A stretch of 64,000 bases of DNA from Corynebacterium anserum (GTDB lineage: Bacteria > Actinomycetota > Actinomycetes > Mycobacteriales > Mycobacteriaceae), in NCBI RefSeq assembly GCF_014262665.1, contig NZ_CP046883.1:2108001-2172000 (forward strand), written 5' to 3'. Shown piece by piece: positions 34,380 through 43,922 of the stretch. Position numbers and translations under genes: made by a program. The notes under the pieces are model-generated. The model made no database searches. It saw nothing but the letters and a program-made list of their open reading frames with translations, and was not told the DNA's origin. Numbering within the stretch: position 1 is the stretch's first letter; each line of letters starts with the position of its first letter.

Positions 34380-34982
34380 CTACGAAAGCCTCCCTGAAGT
34401 ACGGTTGCGCTTCTCACGGACTGTTCGGAAAGTCCAGAGTTTGTTGAAGAGGAAGTTTGCCGGCACTGCCAAAATGACGCCGATGAAGTTACCCCAGTAC
34501 GCCCGTGTGCGCAGTCCCGTAGAGCCATCGAATATATGTTCCGGCAAGGCAACCGGCGATTCTGAGTTCACTAACGCGGTTGAGACGAGAAGGGTAATAA
34601 TCAGACCAAAGACACCCACAGCCATGAACTGCGGAAGTTGTATCCACCACTTTTGTTTCTCAGCCCCACCGAAAGTCCAATAGCGATTCAACACAAAGTT
34701 CCAGAGATTCGCAATGATGAAAGCCACGACAGAAAAGACGTGGTACCAGCGGATATTGAACTGCGTGCCGGCCAAATTGGCAAACACATCCAGCTCGTGG
34801 AAATCAAAGCCGGCGTCGGCGATCTTCTTGCATGCAATGAACACCGCTTGGTTCACGAGGAAGCCCGATGCACCAACGATGCCAAAGCGCATGAACTGGC
34901 GAGCTATGCGCTTGCTACGGGCTTTCGCAGAAACTCGCGCCGCCAACTGCGGGTCGGCGCTCGAGGTTGCAGTGTCGGTCAC
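34380..34982 (-). CDS. GtrA-family membrane protein (second copy)
   Basis: 200 residues; MRFGIVGASGFLVNQAVFIA, then IANLWNFVLNRYWTFGGAEK and VPANFLFNKLWTFR are the GtrA hallmarks. It is longer than the neighbouring copy because of a 25-residue loop between the first two helices and another before the last helix. Two unlike GtrA proteins in tandem might form a heteromeric transporter or serve two lipid-linked sugars; this is inference from adjacency. Confidence 0.87.
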   Translation of the reverse strand: MTDTATSSADPQLAARVSAKARSKRIARQFMRFGIVGASGFLVNQAVFIACKKIADAGFDFHELDVFANLAGTQFNIRWYHVFSVVAFIIANLWNFVLNRYWTFGGAEKQKWWIQLPQFMAVGVFGLIITLLVSTALVNSESPVALPEHIFDGSTGLRTRAYWGNFIGVILAVPANFLFNKLWTFRTVREKRNRTSGRLS

Positions 34983-35143
34983 GTGTTTCTCGCTATGTCT
35001 ATGGTCAACGGCATTGTCACTGCAGCTGCGTTCTCATTGAACGTCAGACGCATCACTGGGGATAAACCACCAGATTAGGTTACGCCGCTGTGAGTCGAAA
35101 CCGGAAGTTTTACGTGCGAGTTCTTGCTCACATGCCAGGAGAT

Positions 35144-35935
35144 TCACAGACTGCGATAACGCTCCTTGTGGCGAACTTCCACTAGCGGTACCGGCCGCGG
35201 CTCCAGGTGCGCGCTATCCCCCTTCCCAAGACGGCGGATCCGTGTCTTATCGAATGCCTGCCATGCCCGTAGCCAGGCACGCAATCCTCTAGCCGACGCC
35301 AGGGCTGCATTAATTGCGCTAGTAGTGGCTTTATCATGCCCTTCTGCACTGTGGCCCGAGACGGGAGCCATGTTGTCAATCTGTCCCCACGACGGTTGTT
35401 TCTTATCAGGCTGGAGACGAGCGAATTCCTTCTTTGCATCTTCGATAGCGACTCGAGCTGCCTCCTCAGTAGCTGTTTTGTCGATGATCTGGACGGCATC
35501 GTTGTCACCGATAAGCGCTCGTATATCTTTCACGCTGGTGCCCTCTGCTGGGAGTACCGGATAACGCAGGAGAGTGGCGAGAACCTTCGCTTGATCATGG
35601 CGTTCGTCGATCCAGTCTGCGTTCGCCGCAAATCCCTGAATTCCCTCTTCTGTCACGACCCACGCTCCGGAGAAGTCACCAAGGGTAACGGCTGGATCCG
35701 TCTCCACTTGCCAGACCACAACGGTCTTTTCTGGATCGATAGGTCCTGTATCACTGTCACTATCGGATGCAGAGGAGTTGGAAGTCATATCCGCGTTTCT
35801 GGCTACTGCAACCACCATGATGGGATCAAAGAACACAGAGGTATGCGGGCACTGCGGCTCAGCGTTGTTGACGGTGCCGCCATTTCCCGTGGCGTTTGTG
35901 TCAGCGCCAGTGCTAGTCACGGATTTTCCGGGCAC
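35144..35935 (-). CDS. Hypothetical protein near the arabinan genes
   Basis: 263 residues from a GTG at 35935 with AAAGGAGATACA directly before it, a convincing ribosome site. The first 70 residues are Ser/Thr/Asp-rich and disordered; a compact part (KTVVVWQVETDPAVTLGDF, WVVTEEGIQGFAANADW) follows, then a helical, basic C-terminus (RGLRAWLRAWQAFDKTRIRR). No signal, membrane segment or catalytic motif seen. Function unknown; it lies just upstream of the gtrA pair on the same strand, 160 bp away. Confidence 0.65.
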   Translation of the reverse strand: MPGKSVTSTGADTNATGNGGTVNNAEPQCPHTSVFFDPIMVVAVARNADMTSNSSASDSDSDTGPIDPEKTVVVWQVETDPAVTLGDFSGAWVVTEEGIQGFAANADWIDERHDQAKVLATLLRYPVLPAEGTSVKDIRALIGDNDAVQIIDKTATEEAARVAIEDAKKEFARLQPDKKQPSWGQIDNMAPVSGHSAEGHDKATTSAINAALASARGLRAWLRAWQAFDKTRIRRLGKGDSAHLEPRPVPLVEVRHKERYRSL

Positions 35936-36024
35936 TGTATCTCCTTTGGCTTTGTGGTCATTGAATAGCGTGAAGGTCAGAGAGTAACCCTGTTCAGTTT
36001 AGTCGCACGGTAGGACGCCAGGTC

Positions 36025-36363
36025 GTGGTGCTGCAGCATGGTCACATCCCTGCGGCTATGCTCAACAGCATGGCAGTCTTCGATTTTTTCACCCGCTTAA
36101 AGCGCAGCCACAAGGACGACGAAAATCGCGCGGCACCAGTGCGTATCGGAGGGGTGGGGGAAAGTTCCACCTATGAGGCTGCCGAGCGCACCAATCTACC
36201 TCTCTCTCCCTTTATGACTCGTCTTTTTGCTCAAGAGTTGCCCATTATGGACAGCACGACGCGTCGATATGTCACCGACACATTGAAAAACTGGGATGGG
36301 CCAACCATAGAAACTGTCGATGACCTGCCGAAAGACATTCGTGACCTGATGGATCTGTACTGA
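36025..36363 (+). CDS. Small hypothetical protein
   Basis: Up to 112 residues; the ATG at residue 16 (36070, MAVFDFFTRLKRSHK) may be the real start. The sequence (NLPLSPFMTRLFAQELP, then TRRYVTDTLKNWDG and TVDDLPKDIRDLMDLY) is protein-like and soluble. Divergent from the gene at 35935 and 128 bp ahead of dprE1 on the same strand. No family recognised. Confidence 0.5.
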   Translation: MVLQHGHIPAAMLNSMAVFDFFTRLKRSHKDDENRAAPVRIGGVGESSTYEAAERTNLPLSPFMTRLFAQELPIMDSTTRRYVTDTLKNWDGPTIETVDDLPKDIRDLMDLY

Positions 36364-36499
36364 TCCGAAGGCATTGTTGCCCAACAACTTTGTCGCCGTG
36401 AGTTCGCTGTACAGTTGCCACTGTCATCCGCGTGAGCCCCATTTGCTGCCCGCGCGTTGAAAATAAAAGCCAAAGCAAAACGGGACTAGGGTGGAACGC

Positions 36500-37924
36500 A
36501 TGACGATGCAAACCAGCATTCATACTGAAACAAAGACCCTTACGGGTTGGGGACGTACCCAACCATCAACCGCAGAGGTTCTCTCCACCCCGGATGTCGA
36601 CACTATCGCGGCCGCTGTTGCTCAGGTAGCAGACGATAACGCGGACAAACCCGATCATCTGAAACGTGGCGTCATTGCTCGCGGCATGGGCCGCAGTTAC
36701 GGTGACCCCGCCCTCAACGGTGGAGGCCTCATCATCGACATGCAGGCGCTCAACCATATCCACAGCATCGACCCAGACAGCGCGATCGTCGACGTTGATG
36801 CCGGAGTGACGCTCGACCAGTTGATGAAAGCAGCTCTACCTTATGGCCTCTGGGTTCCGGTTCTGCCGGGCACCCGGCAGGTCACTATCGGCGGAGCAAT
36901 TGGGCCTGATATTCATGGAAAGAACCACCATTCCGCCGGTTCCTTCGGCAACCATGTTGCTTCCATGGAGCTGCTGGTAGCCGATGGGCGCATTCTGCAT
37001 CTGGAACCGGAGGGGTCGGCTGACGATCCGGACGGCGAACTGTTCTGGGCGACGGTCGGTGGCATGGGCTTGACCGGCATCATTCTTCGCGCCCGTATAA
37101 AGATGACCCGTACCGAAACCGCCTACTTCATTGCGGATGGCGATTTAACCCAGAACTTAGATGAGACTGTGGAGTTTCACTCCGATGGTTCGGAGCATAA
37201 TTACACGTACTCCTCAGCCTGGTTCGATGCTATCTCCCCCGAGCCGAAGCTCGGCCGTGCAGCCATTTCCCGTGGTTCTCTAGCGACGCTCGACCAGCTC
37301 AAGGAATTAAATCCAAAGCTGGCGAAGAATCCGCTGAAGTTTAACGCTCCGCAGCTCATGACAGTTCCAGACATTTTCCCATCGTTCACGATGAACAAGC
37401 TGTCGATGATCGCGATCGGCGAGTTATGGTGGCTGAAGTCCGGCACCTATAAGAATCAGGTACAAAACCTCACCCAGTTTTATCAACCATTAGATCTGAT
37501 CGGTGAGTGGAACCGTGGCTATGGTTCTAAGGGTTTCCTGCAGTACCAGTTCGTCGTGCCAACAGACGCGGTGGAACCTTTCAAGGAGATTATTAAAGAT
37601 ATCCAAAAGTCTGGCCATTACTCGGCGTTGAATGTGTTCAAGCTTTTCGGCGAAGGTAATCGGGCTCCCCTGAGCTACCCGATGCCCGGCTGGAACGTCT
37701 GTGTGGATTTCCCAATCAAGCCGGGGTTGGGCACATTCTTGGATGATTTGGATAAGCGTGTAATGGAATTCGGTGGTCGCCTGTACCTGGCCAAGGAATC
37801 TCGCACCTCAGCGGAGAATTTCCACAAGATGTATCCGGGTATGGAGGGTTGGTTGCGCACGCGTCGCGAAATTGACCCCACCGGCGTCTTCGCGTCAGAC
37901 ATGTCCCGCCGCTTGGAGCTTTAG
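36500..37924 (+). CDS. dprE1: Decaprenylphosphoryl-beta-D-ribose 2'-oxidase
   Basis: About 474 residues of the VAO/FAD-linked oxidase fold: [36 protein letters not shown] (FAD-binding), [20 protein letters not shown], then [20 protein letters not shown] and CVDFPIK. The Cys of NVCVDFP corresponds to mycobacterial Cys387, the residue attacked by benzothiazinones, so the enzyme is predicted to be sensitive. With DprE2 it epimerises decaprenylphosphoryl-ribose to -arabinose, the only arabinan donor. ATG 36500, with GGTGGA just upstream; a GTG at 36491 is the alternative. Confidence 0.95.
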   Translation: MTMQTSIHTETKTLTGWGRTQPSTAEVLSTPDVDTIAAAVAQVADDNADKPDHLKRGVIARGMGRSYGDPALNGGGLIIDMQALNHIHSIDPDSAIVDVDAGVTLDQLMKAALPYGLWVPVLPGTRQVTIGGAIGPDIHGKNHHSAGSFGNHVASMELLVADGRILHLEPEGSADDPDGELFWATVGGMGLTGIILRARIKMTRTETAYFIADGDLTQNLDETVEFHSDGSEHNYTYSSAWFDAISPEPKLGRAAISRGSLATLDQLKELNPKLAKNPLKFNAPQLMTVPDIFPSFTMNKLSMIAIGELWWLKSGTYKNQVQNLTQFYQPLDLIGEWNRGYGSKGFLQYQFVVPTDAVEPFKEIIKDIQKSGHYSALNVFKLFGEGNRAPLSYPMPGWNVCVDFPIKPGLGTFLDDLDKRVMEFGGRLYLAKESRTSAENFHKMYPGMEGWLRTRREIDPTGVFASDMSRRLEL

Positions 37925-38030
37925 TCGAAAGCTTGTGGGAATACGTTCGGCCTCCTCATTGACGATGAGCGCGTCAACCTACAAGTGAGGATAATTCAGC
38001 GTTTTCCCCATAGTTCAAAAGGAGTTTTTT

Positions 38031-38789
38031 ATGATCAATGCTTGTGGTAAACCACAGTCCATTTTGCTACTCGGCGGTGCCTCCGACATGGGTCTGGCTG
38101 TTGTCGAGGAGTTTCTCTCCCGCGGTCCGGCTCGCGTTGTTCTGGCTGCCCGCGAGGGCGAGTCTTTAGCCGACGCCACATCTCGTCTCGAACGAGCAGG
38201 TGCCTCTTCCATCGATACCGTCGCTTTCGACGCCATTGATTTCGACTCCCACCCCGCCGTGTTCGACGAGATCTGGTCTCAGGGTGACATCGATCTCGCT
38301 ATCGTGGCTTTCGGCGTCTTGGGCGATAACGAGGAACAGTGGACCAACCAGAAGTGCGCTGTTTTGGCCGCCCAGGTCAACTACACCGGCGCTGTGTCCG
38401 TTGGCGTTCTGACCGCCGAGCGGATGAAGAAACAGGGGCACGGCCAGATCGTTGTCTTCTCTTCCGTCGCCGGTGAGATGGTACGCCGTTCTAACTTCGT
38501 GTACGGCTCTTCCAAGGCCGGAACCGATGGTTTCTACCGCATGCTCGGCGAAGCATTACGCGGAACCGGAGTGAATGTACTCACCGTCCGCCCTGGTCAA
38601 GCGCGCACGAACATGACGAAGGATCTCGACGACGCCCCCTTGACCGTAGACAAGGAAGATGTTGCCAAAGCCATCGCTAAAGCGGTGGATAACAAAAAGA
38701 CCGTGATCTGGGTTCACCCTCTATTCCGCCCAATCATGCTGGTCTTGAAACATCTACCGCTTCCGATCCTGCGTAAGCTGCCTATTTAG
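38031..38789 (+). CDS. dprE2: Decaprenylphosphoryl-2-keto-ribose reductase
   Basis: A 252-residue short-chain dehydrogenase: LLLGGASDMGLAVVEEFLSR (NAD-binding), VFSSVAGEMVRRSNFVYGSS with the catalytic Ser and the Tyr of YGSSKAG, and Lys four residues later. It reduces the keto intermediate made by DprE1. AAGGAG lies 7 nt before the ATG; the gap to dprE1 is 106 bp. The stop overlaps by 8 bp the stop of the convergent MFS gene. In mycobacteria the next gene would be aftA; here it is not. Confidence 0.94.
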   Translation: MINACGKPQSILLLGGASDMGLAVVEEFLSRGPARVVLAAREGESLADATSRLERAGASSIDTVAFDAIDFDSHPAVFDEIWSQGDIDLAIVAFGVLGDNEEQWTNQKCAVLAAQVNYTGAVSVGVLTAERMKKQGHGQIVVFSSVAGEMVRRSNFVYGSSKAGTDGFYRMLGEALRGTGVNVLTVRPGQARTNMTKDLDDAPLTVDKEDVAKAIAKAVDNKKTVIWVHPLFRPIMLVLKHLPLPILRKLPI

Positions 38790-40344
38790 CTGCGCTTTCA
38801 GCCGCCTGGCGCTTCGGCACATCACGCAACACGTCGAAGCGCAGGAAAACGCTTATCAAGAGCGCGATGATGGAGATCACCACGCCCAGCAGGAATGCAA
38901 CGTGGATACCGTGGCTGAGGATCTCTACCCCATTTACCCCGACATGACCTTTGGCATAGGAAGCAGACCCAAAAGTCATTACTGCCACGAAGATTGCAGT
39001 GCCCGCACCTCCAGCGACCTGTTGGAAAGTGTTGAGAATAGCTTGTCCGTGGGAAGCCAAGTCATGAGGTACGGCAGCCAACGCGTTGGACATCAATGGG
39101 GTGAGCATAAGTGCCACGCCGAGATTCAACACCATGGTGCAGGCTACCAGTAGCCACACCGACGATTGCTCATTGAGCGAAGAGAACCCACACATGGCCA
39201 AGAGCAGCATGAGCGATCCAGGGATGATGAGAACCCGGATACCGTTGGCGTCGTAAAGCTTGCCCACAAACGGGCCAGCCAGACCCATCAACAAACCACC
39301 CGGCAATGAAACCAGGCCAGTTTGCAACTCGCTCAGTCCCAAAACATTTTGGCCGAACAGCGGCATAAGAATGATGAAGCCGAACAGCGTGGAAAAGCTG
39401 ATCAGCATAAGGCACAAAGATAGCTTGTATTCCCGGTTAGCCAAGGGGGTGAGGTTCAACAGCGGTTGCTTATTGGCAGCCACCATCTTCTTCTGACGGG
39501 CAAAGAACGCACCTAAAAATGCCAGAGCCACAACCAAGATGACGACACGATCCCACGGCACACCCTCAGCCAGCTGTGACATTCCAGCCAAGCCATAGAT
39601 CGTTCCCGCAAAGCCAACAGCGGAAACAAGCACTGACAGAACGTCGAGGGATAGACGGGATGGTTTCTCAAAATTCTTCACCTGCGTCACGCCCACGAGC
39701 AAAGCAATCAACACCAGCGGAACCACCAGTATGAAGATCCAACGCCACCCAAGATGCTCTAGCACCAAACCGGAGAACGTCGGCCCTACCGCAGGCGCTA
39801 CCGCGATGACAACAGATACAAAACCCATCACGGAACCACGGCGCTCCACAGGAACCAAGCGCATGATGGTGGTCATCAACAGGGGAATGACCAGCGCTGA
39901 TCCGGAGGCCTGAACAATGCGGGCGAAAAGTAGCACCACGAAACTCGGAGCAAACGATGCCACTATCGTGCCCGCCAGGAACGTCAGCAGCGCGAAGCTG
40001 TAAATCGCGCGCAGGGTGAAGCGCTGCATGACAAAACCGGTTGTTGGAATGATGACCGCCATGGTGATCATGAATGAGGTGGTCAGCCACTGCGCCTGAT
40101 CGGCGTCGATACTGAATTCGCCCATGAGCACCGGCAGTGCGACGGTCAGTGTGGTCTCGTTCAAAATGACCACGAAAGCGGCAGTTACCAGTACACCTAT
40201 GAGGAACCCCGGCTTAGAATGGCGAGAATCCGCTGGGGTCACACCTCGGCTCTGGTGTTTGGCGCCGTGCTGCGAGGCGCATGATTCATGATGTTCAAAG
40301 CTAGTGCTTTGAAGGGTCCCGTCGGAATCCTTCGATCCATTCAT
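38782..40344 (-). CDS. MFS multidrug efflux transporter (DHA2/EmrB-QacA type)
   Basis: 520 residues with 14 predicted membrane segments: ALPVLMGEFSIDADQAQWLT and TSFMITMAVIIPTTGFVMQR (family motifs), LFARIVQASGSALVIPLLMT, GFVSVVIAVAPAVGPTFSG (motif C of drug/H+ antiporters). A 50-residue polar N-terminal tail precedes helix 1. Likely a proton-driven efflux pump for drugs or metabolites; substrate unknown. It separates the dprE genes from the polysaccharide locus. Confidence 0.88.
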   Translation of the reverse strand: MNGSKDSDGTLQSTSFEHHESCASQHGAKHQSRGVTPADSRHSKPGFLIGVLVTAAFVVILNETTLTVALPVLMGEFSIDADQAQWLTTSFMITMAVIIPTTGFVMQRFTLRAIYSFALLTFLAGTIVASFAPSFVVLLFARIVQASGSALVIPLLMTTIMRLVPVERRGSVMGFVSVVIAVAPAVGPTFSGLVLEHLGWRWIFILVVPLVLIALLVGVTQVKNFEKPSRLSLDVLSVLVSAVGFAGTIYGLAGMSQLAEGVPWDRVVILVVALAFLGAFFARQKKMVAANKQPLLNLTPLANREYKLSLCLMLISFSTLFGFIILMPLFGQNVLGLSELQTGLVSLPGGLLMGLAGPFVGKLYDANGIRVLIIPGSLMLLLAMCGFSSLNEQSSVWLLVACTMVLNLGVALMLTPLMSNALAAVPHDLASHGQAILNTFQQVAGGAGTAIFVAVMTFGSASYAKGHVGVNGVEILSHGIHVAFLLGVVISIIALLISVFLRFDVLRDVPKRQAAESAAK

Positions 40345-40490
40345 TCTGGTATGGAACTCCTTTACTCACTCCTCATAAAGGGAGCGCATCGGTTTACATA
40401 GAACCAGACCATTTTATTCCGTGAATAAGGCAAACCAAATCCCGTACCACCACCGGGGTACAGACGGGGTAGGGGATAGTCGTGGAGAAA

Positions 40491-42122
40491 CTAGTAGGCT
40501 CCTACCTTGCCAAACACCGCTCTGAAGGTGCGTATAAGGATGACTAGATCTAGTGCCAGAGACCAGTTTTCTGTGTAGTACAAGTCCAATGAGATCGCTT
40601 CCTCTGGGCTGAGATTAGAACGGCCTGAGACCTGCCACAGACCAGTCATACCGGGGTTCACCGTCATACGGCACCATGCATAGTGGTCATAAAAACGAAC
40701 TTCACGGTTCAATGGGGGACGAGGCCCAACCAGCGCCATGTCACCCACGAATACATTGAACAACTGCGGAAGCTCATCGATGCTGAAACGGCGGATGAAC
40801 TTTCCAACCTTTGTGATGCGAGGATCATCCTCCATCTTGAATAAGAGCTGTTCACCACCGTTTTGCTTCACCAGTTCCGCGAGCTTCTCCTCCGCATCCA
40901 CGCACATAGAACGGAACTTCCACATGCGGAAGATCTCTCCATTCCGACCGACCCGCTCCGCACGGTAGAACACCGGTCCACCATCGCAAAGCTTGACTGC
41001 CACGGCCGTGACAATGAGCACCGGCGACAGCAACAAAATGAGTAGAGAAGATCCCACCAGATCAGCAGCTCTTTTTACAAAGCCATTGGCGCCAATGTTG
41101 CCGGGCGGCTGTATTTTCAGGGTAGGTACACGCAGAACACGCGAGGTACGGATGCGTGCGGGGTTCATTTCCGGCATGGAGGGGAAAAGGTGAACCGATA
41201 CTCCTAGTGGGGCACACGACCACGATAATCGACGAAGGCGTTCAGACGATGGTTTATCCGGCGTCATCACCACGATGGCATCGACATCTAAATTGCGGAG
41301 GGAATCGCCGTTGAACCAGTGAGCAGTTTCCACCACCTGCCCATCATGGTCTATGACGCCAGATTCAAAGTCCTCAATGAACATGAAGCCAACGATTTTC
41401 CCCTTCTCTGAAAGCTCGTCCCACTCTTTCTTGTCATGCGATTCAAAGGCACTGCGGGTGGTCATGACCAGCACACGCGGACCAGTCCCTCCGAGCAAAG
41501 TCTTGCGCAGTAACGGAGCGGCCACGACATGCGAGATGTAGATACCGATCAGTCCCAATGGCAGCACGACGCAGGAGACATCGAGCATGTACTGCCAACG
41601 GAACAGGGCGCCCACAAACGAAGGCAGAAGGTAGGCCATCGCGGTAGCGCGTGTGATGCGGTAGATCACCAGTAGGCGATCGCGGTGAACATCGTCGTCA
41701 TCATAAATGTGCGTGGTGCTGAGGAACAGCATCCACAGAGCCAGGATGCATAAACCCATAAGAAAACGCCACACCAGTGGTATCCGCATCAGGTCATCCT
41801 CAAAATAGCCTTGAGGGGCAACATCGGTGGCATAAAGAATAAACAAAACGATAAACGCTGCAAGGATGATCGCTGCGTCCATCACCTGCATGATGGTCAT
41901 GAAAAGCGATCGTCGCCGGCGCCGATCCCACGTTGCCCAGTTCTTCTGATAAAAGTCCAGAGGGAACCAATCGAAGTCCGCAGGGCGATCGACGTATTCT
42001 ATACTCTTCGGCTTACGCTCAGAACGGCTCTTTGCCTTAGTCTCGCTCGCGCTAAAAAGCCTGCCGAAAGGCTTGTTCAGCGGAATGAACCTACGCGCAA
42101 TAAATTGGGAATGATCGCTCAT
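40491..42122 (-). CDS. Initiating sugar transferase (polyprenyl glycosylphosphotransferase)
   Basis: 543 residues. An 80-residue polar start is followed by four to five membrane segments, a nucleotide-binding-like middle domain (GPRVLVMTTRSAFESHDKKE, DAIVVMTPDKPSSERLRRL) and the C-terminal catalytic domain: VFYRAERVGRNGEIFRMWKF, RSMCVDAEEKL, RRFSIDELPQLFNVFVGDMA, VGPRPPLNREV and GLWQVSGRSNLS. It loads the first sugar phosphate on undecaprenyl or decaprenyl phosphate and so starts each repeat unit. It is divergent from the flippase gene over a 488-bp spacer. Confidence 0.92.
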   Translation of the reverse strand: MSDHSQFIARRFIPLNKPFGRLFSASETKAKSRSERKPKSIEYVDRPADFDWFPLDFYQKNWATWDRRRRRSLFMTIMQVMDAAIILAAFIVLFILYATDVAPQGYFEDDLMRIPLVWRFLMGLCILALWMLFLSTTHIYDDDDVHRDRLLVIYRITRATAMAYLLPSFVGALFRWQYMLDVSCVVLPLGLIGIYISHVVAAPLLRKTLLGGTGPRVLVMTTRSAFESHDKKEWDELSEKGKIVGFMFIEDFESGVIDHDGQVVETAHWFNGDSLRNLDVDAIVVMTPDKPSSERLRRLSWSCAPLGVSVHLFPSMPEMNPARIRTSRVLRVPTLKIQPPGNIGANGFVKRAADLVGSSLLILLLSPVLIVTAVAVKLCDGGPVFYRAERVGRNGEIFRMWKFRSMCVDAEEKLAELVKQNGGEQLLFKMEDDPRITKVGKFIRRFSIDELPQLFNVFVGDMALVGPRPPLNREVRFYDHYAWCRMTVNPGMTGLWQVSGRSNLSPEEAISLDLYYTENWSLALDLVILIRTFRAVFGKVGAY

Positions 42123-42610
42123 TATTCACGTCTCTATCGAACTTGCTCATCGATCAGTGTGGAAGCGCACGCACCTGCGGTACCGGAGCACTTCCCTCGT
42201 GTAGTCAGCCAGAAGTTTCACTTCAGCGAAGTGACGCTTGTGGATACCTGCTTCGCGCTCAGAATATAGAGCGAGGCGGAATTAATAAATACCTATCGGA
42301 AATTATTACCAATTTGTGCACCAATTCTTGTTTCAAAACAAGATAGTACAGACATGAAAACTTCTTGGACTTCCGAACTAATCTCTACGCACCAGTCTTT
42401 TGCTCCTTCCCCTCTGCCCTTGTTGGATTCTGAAGCTCAGCGCCTTTCGCTGTAAATATAACTCCGAAAAACGTGAGTTTAACTTGCCGTCAAGAAGCTT
42501 TAACCTACATTTAACCCATCACTTCGCCCCCTCACATAGCGCCTACAAATACTGCGTCACTGCACACCAGAGACTACTCTGAGCAGAAATTGGAATGAAA
42601 GGCATCGTTA
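42123..42610. other. Divergent intergenic region of the polysaccharide locus
   Basis: AT-rich spacer between the sugar-transferase start and the flippase start. It must contain promoters for both directions; I see no gene, clear operator or hairpin. Confidence 0.5.
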
Positions 42611-43891
42611 GTGAGCCAAAAATTTAAAGCATTGAGGCAGCTTTTAGCAATGGGGTGTGGGCTGGGACCCGGTTTTCTTCTGCCGCTCGTCCTAGCTTTT
42701 CGTATGGACGCCCAATTATCGGATCAGATCCTCGCTCTACTGACGATGAGCATCGTGGGTACTGCGGCGATCACCGTTGCGACAGAATCCCATGGCGTCG
42801 CCAAACTGGCATGGAACCGCGCCCACGGAATTCCCTATGCGGATGCCATCTCCTCGGTGAACCGCACCATGCTCCCCAAAGGCGCCATCGCCACAACTTT
42901 GACGGCCATCATAACCGCCACATCGTTCCTATTCAGTCGCTCCGTGTCGCTCTCCTTAGCGGTATGGATCTTCGTCTTAGCCATCGGAGTGTTTGTCACC
43001 TGCGTTGCCTCGACCTACGCGGCGGTGCTGATCCTCAATGAAAAATCACACATCCCACTAGCCTTGCAGGGCTTACGCCATGTTCTCCTCATCGTCTTCG
43101 TATTTCTTTGTCCAGAATTCGGTATTGCGCTAGTCATTGCGTATGTCTCTGGCGAAATTCTTCGCACCCTCATTCTGGCGTTCATCACTCGCCGTTTCCT
43201 CGCCACACACTCAGAAGACGCCGCCCCCCACACAGAAGAAAGACATCTTATCAACGAACAACCCACCCGGAACGCCACGGAAGACGGCCTCTACCGCCAG
43301 TTCATGGCAAACGGTGTCTCCCAAGGAAATGTGCTCATTGAGCGCACCGCTATTTCCACACAACAAGCGGGATCTCTCACGCTCTACGATGTAGCGGATA
43401 AGATCACCTTCATATTCATCCAGGGTGCCTACTCATTATCAGTACTCCCAAAGATGGGTTCGTGGGCTCAGCTGGCTGGAATTGGATCTTTTGCTGAAGC
43501 TCGCACCCGCTTCAATGCGGATATGCGCCCCCTGCTGCTCCGCATGACCATTGTACTCATCCCCTTCGCCTCCATCAGCGAGGCAGTGTCCCTGTTCGCT
43601 CCCGTCCATAGCTCCGTGGCGACGACCGCCTCCTACTTAGGCATACTGATGCTGGCTGCTATACCAACCACCCAGGTTATGGCACAAACGCGCTTCCTCG
43701 TTATGCTCGAGGGAACGCGCTACTTACTTCCGGTGACGTTAGTGGGATTGCTCATCATGTTCACCGTGGGTTTGGGGCTCTTCTCTCTCATCGGTGTGAT
43801 CGGTATTCTCGTAGCACGGTTGACCTACCGCATCGTCACCGTATTCCTGTTCCAGCACTTCATCCAGCGCCTAGCGGAACCGGCGGAATAG
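42611..43891 (+). CDS. Polysaccharide repeat-unit flippase-like protein (Wzx/MOP type)
   Basis: 426 residues with about 12 membrane segments and few charged residues except a 40-residue loop in the middle (THSEDAAPHTEERHLINEQP) dividing two six-helix halves, as in MOP flippases. ATISTQQAGSLTLYDVADKI and YSLSVLPKMG resemble the region after helix 7 in MurJ/Wzx proteins. It probably flips the lipid-linked repeat unit outwards. GTG start. It is the only plus-strand gene of the locus. Confidence 0.75.
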   Translation: MSQKFKALRQLLAMGCGLGPGFLLPLVLAFRMDAQLSDQILALLTMSIVGTAAITVATESHGVAKLAWNRAHGIPYADAISSVNRTMLPKGAIATTLTAIITATSFLFSRSVSLSLAVWIFVLAIGVFVTCVASTYAAVLILNEKSHIPLALQGLRHVLLIVFVFLCPEFGIALVIAYVSGEILRTLILAFITRRFLATHSEDAAPHTEERHLINEQPTRNATEDGLYRQFMANGVSQGNVLIERTAISTQQAGSLTLYDVADKITFIFIQGAYSLSVLPKMGSWAQLAGIGSFAEARTRFNADMRPLLLRMTIVLIPFASISEAVSLFAPVHSSVATTASYLGILMLAAIPTTQVMAQTRFLVMLEGTRYLLPVTLVGLLIMFTVGLGLFSLIGVIGILVARLTYRIVTVFLFQHFIQRLAEPAE

Positions 43892-43922
43892 TCCGCGCCC
43901 CCACGTCTGCTGCACCCCTCGG

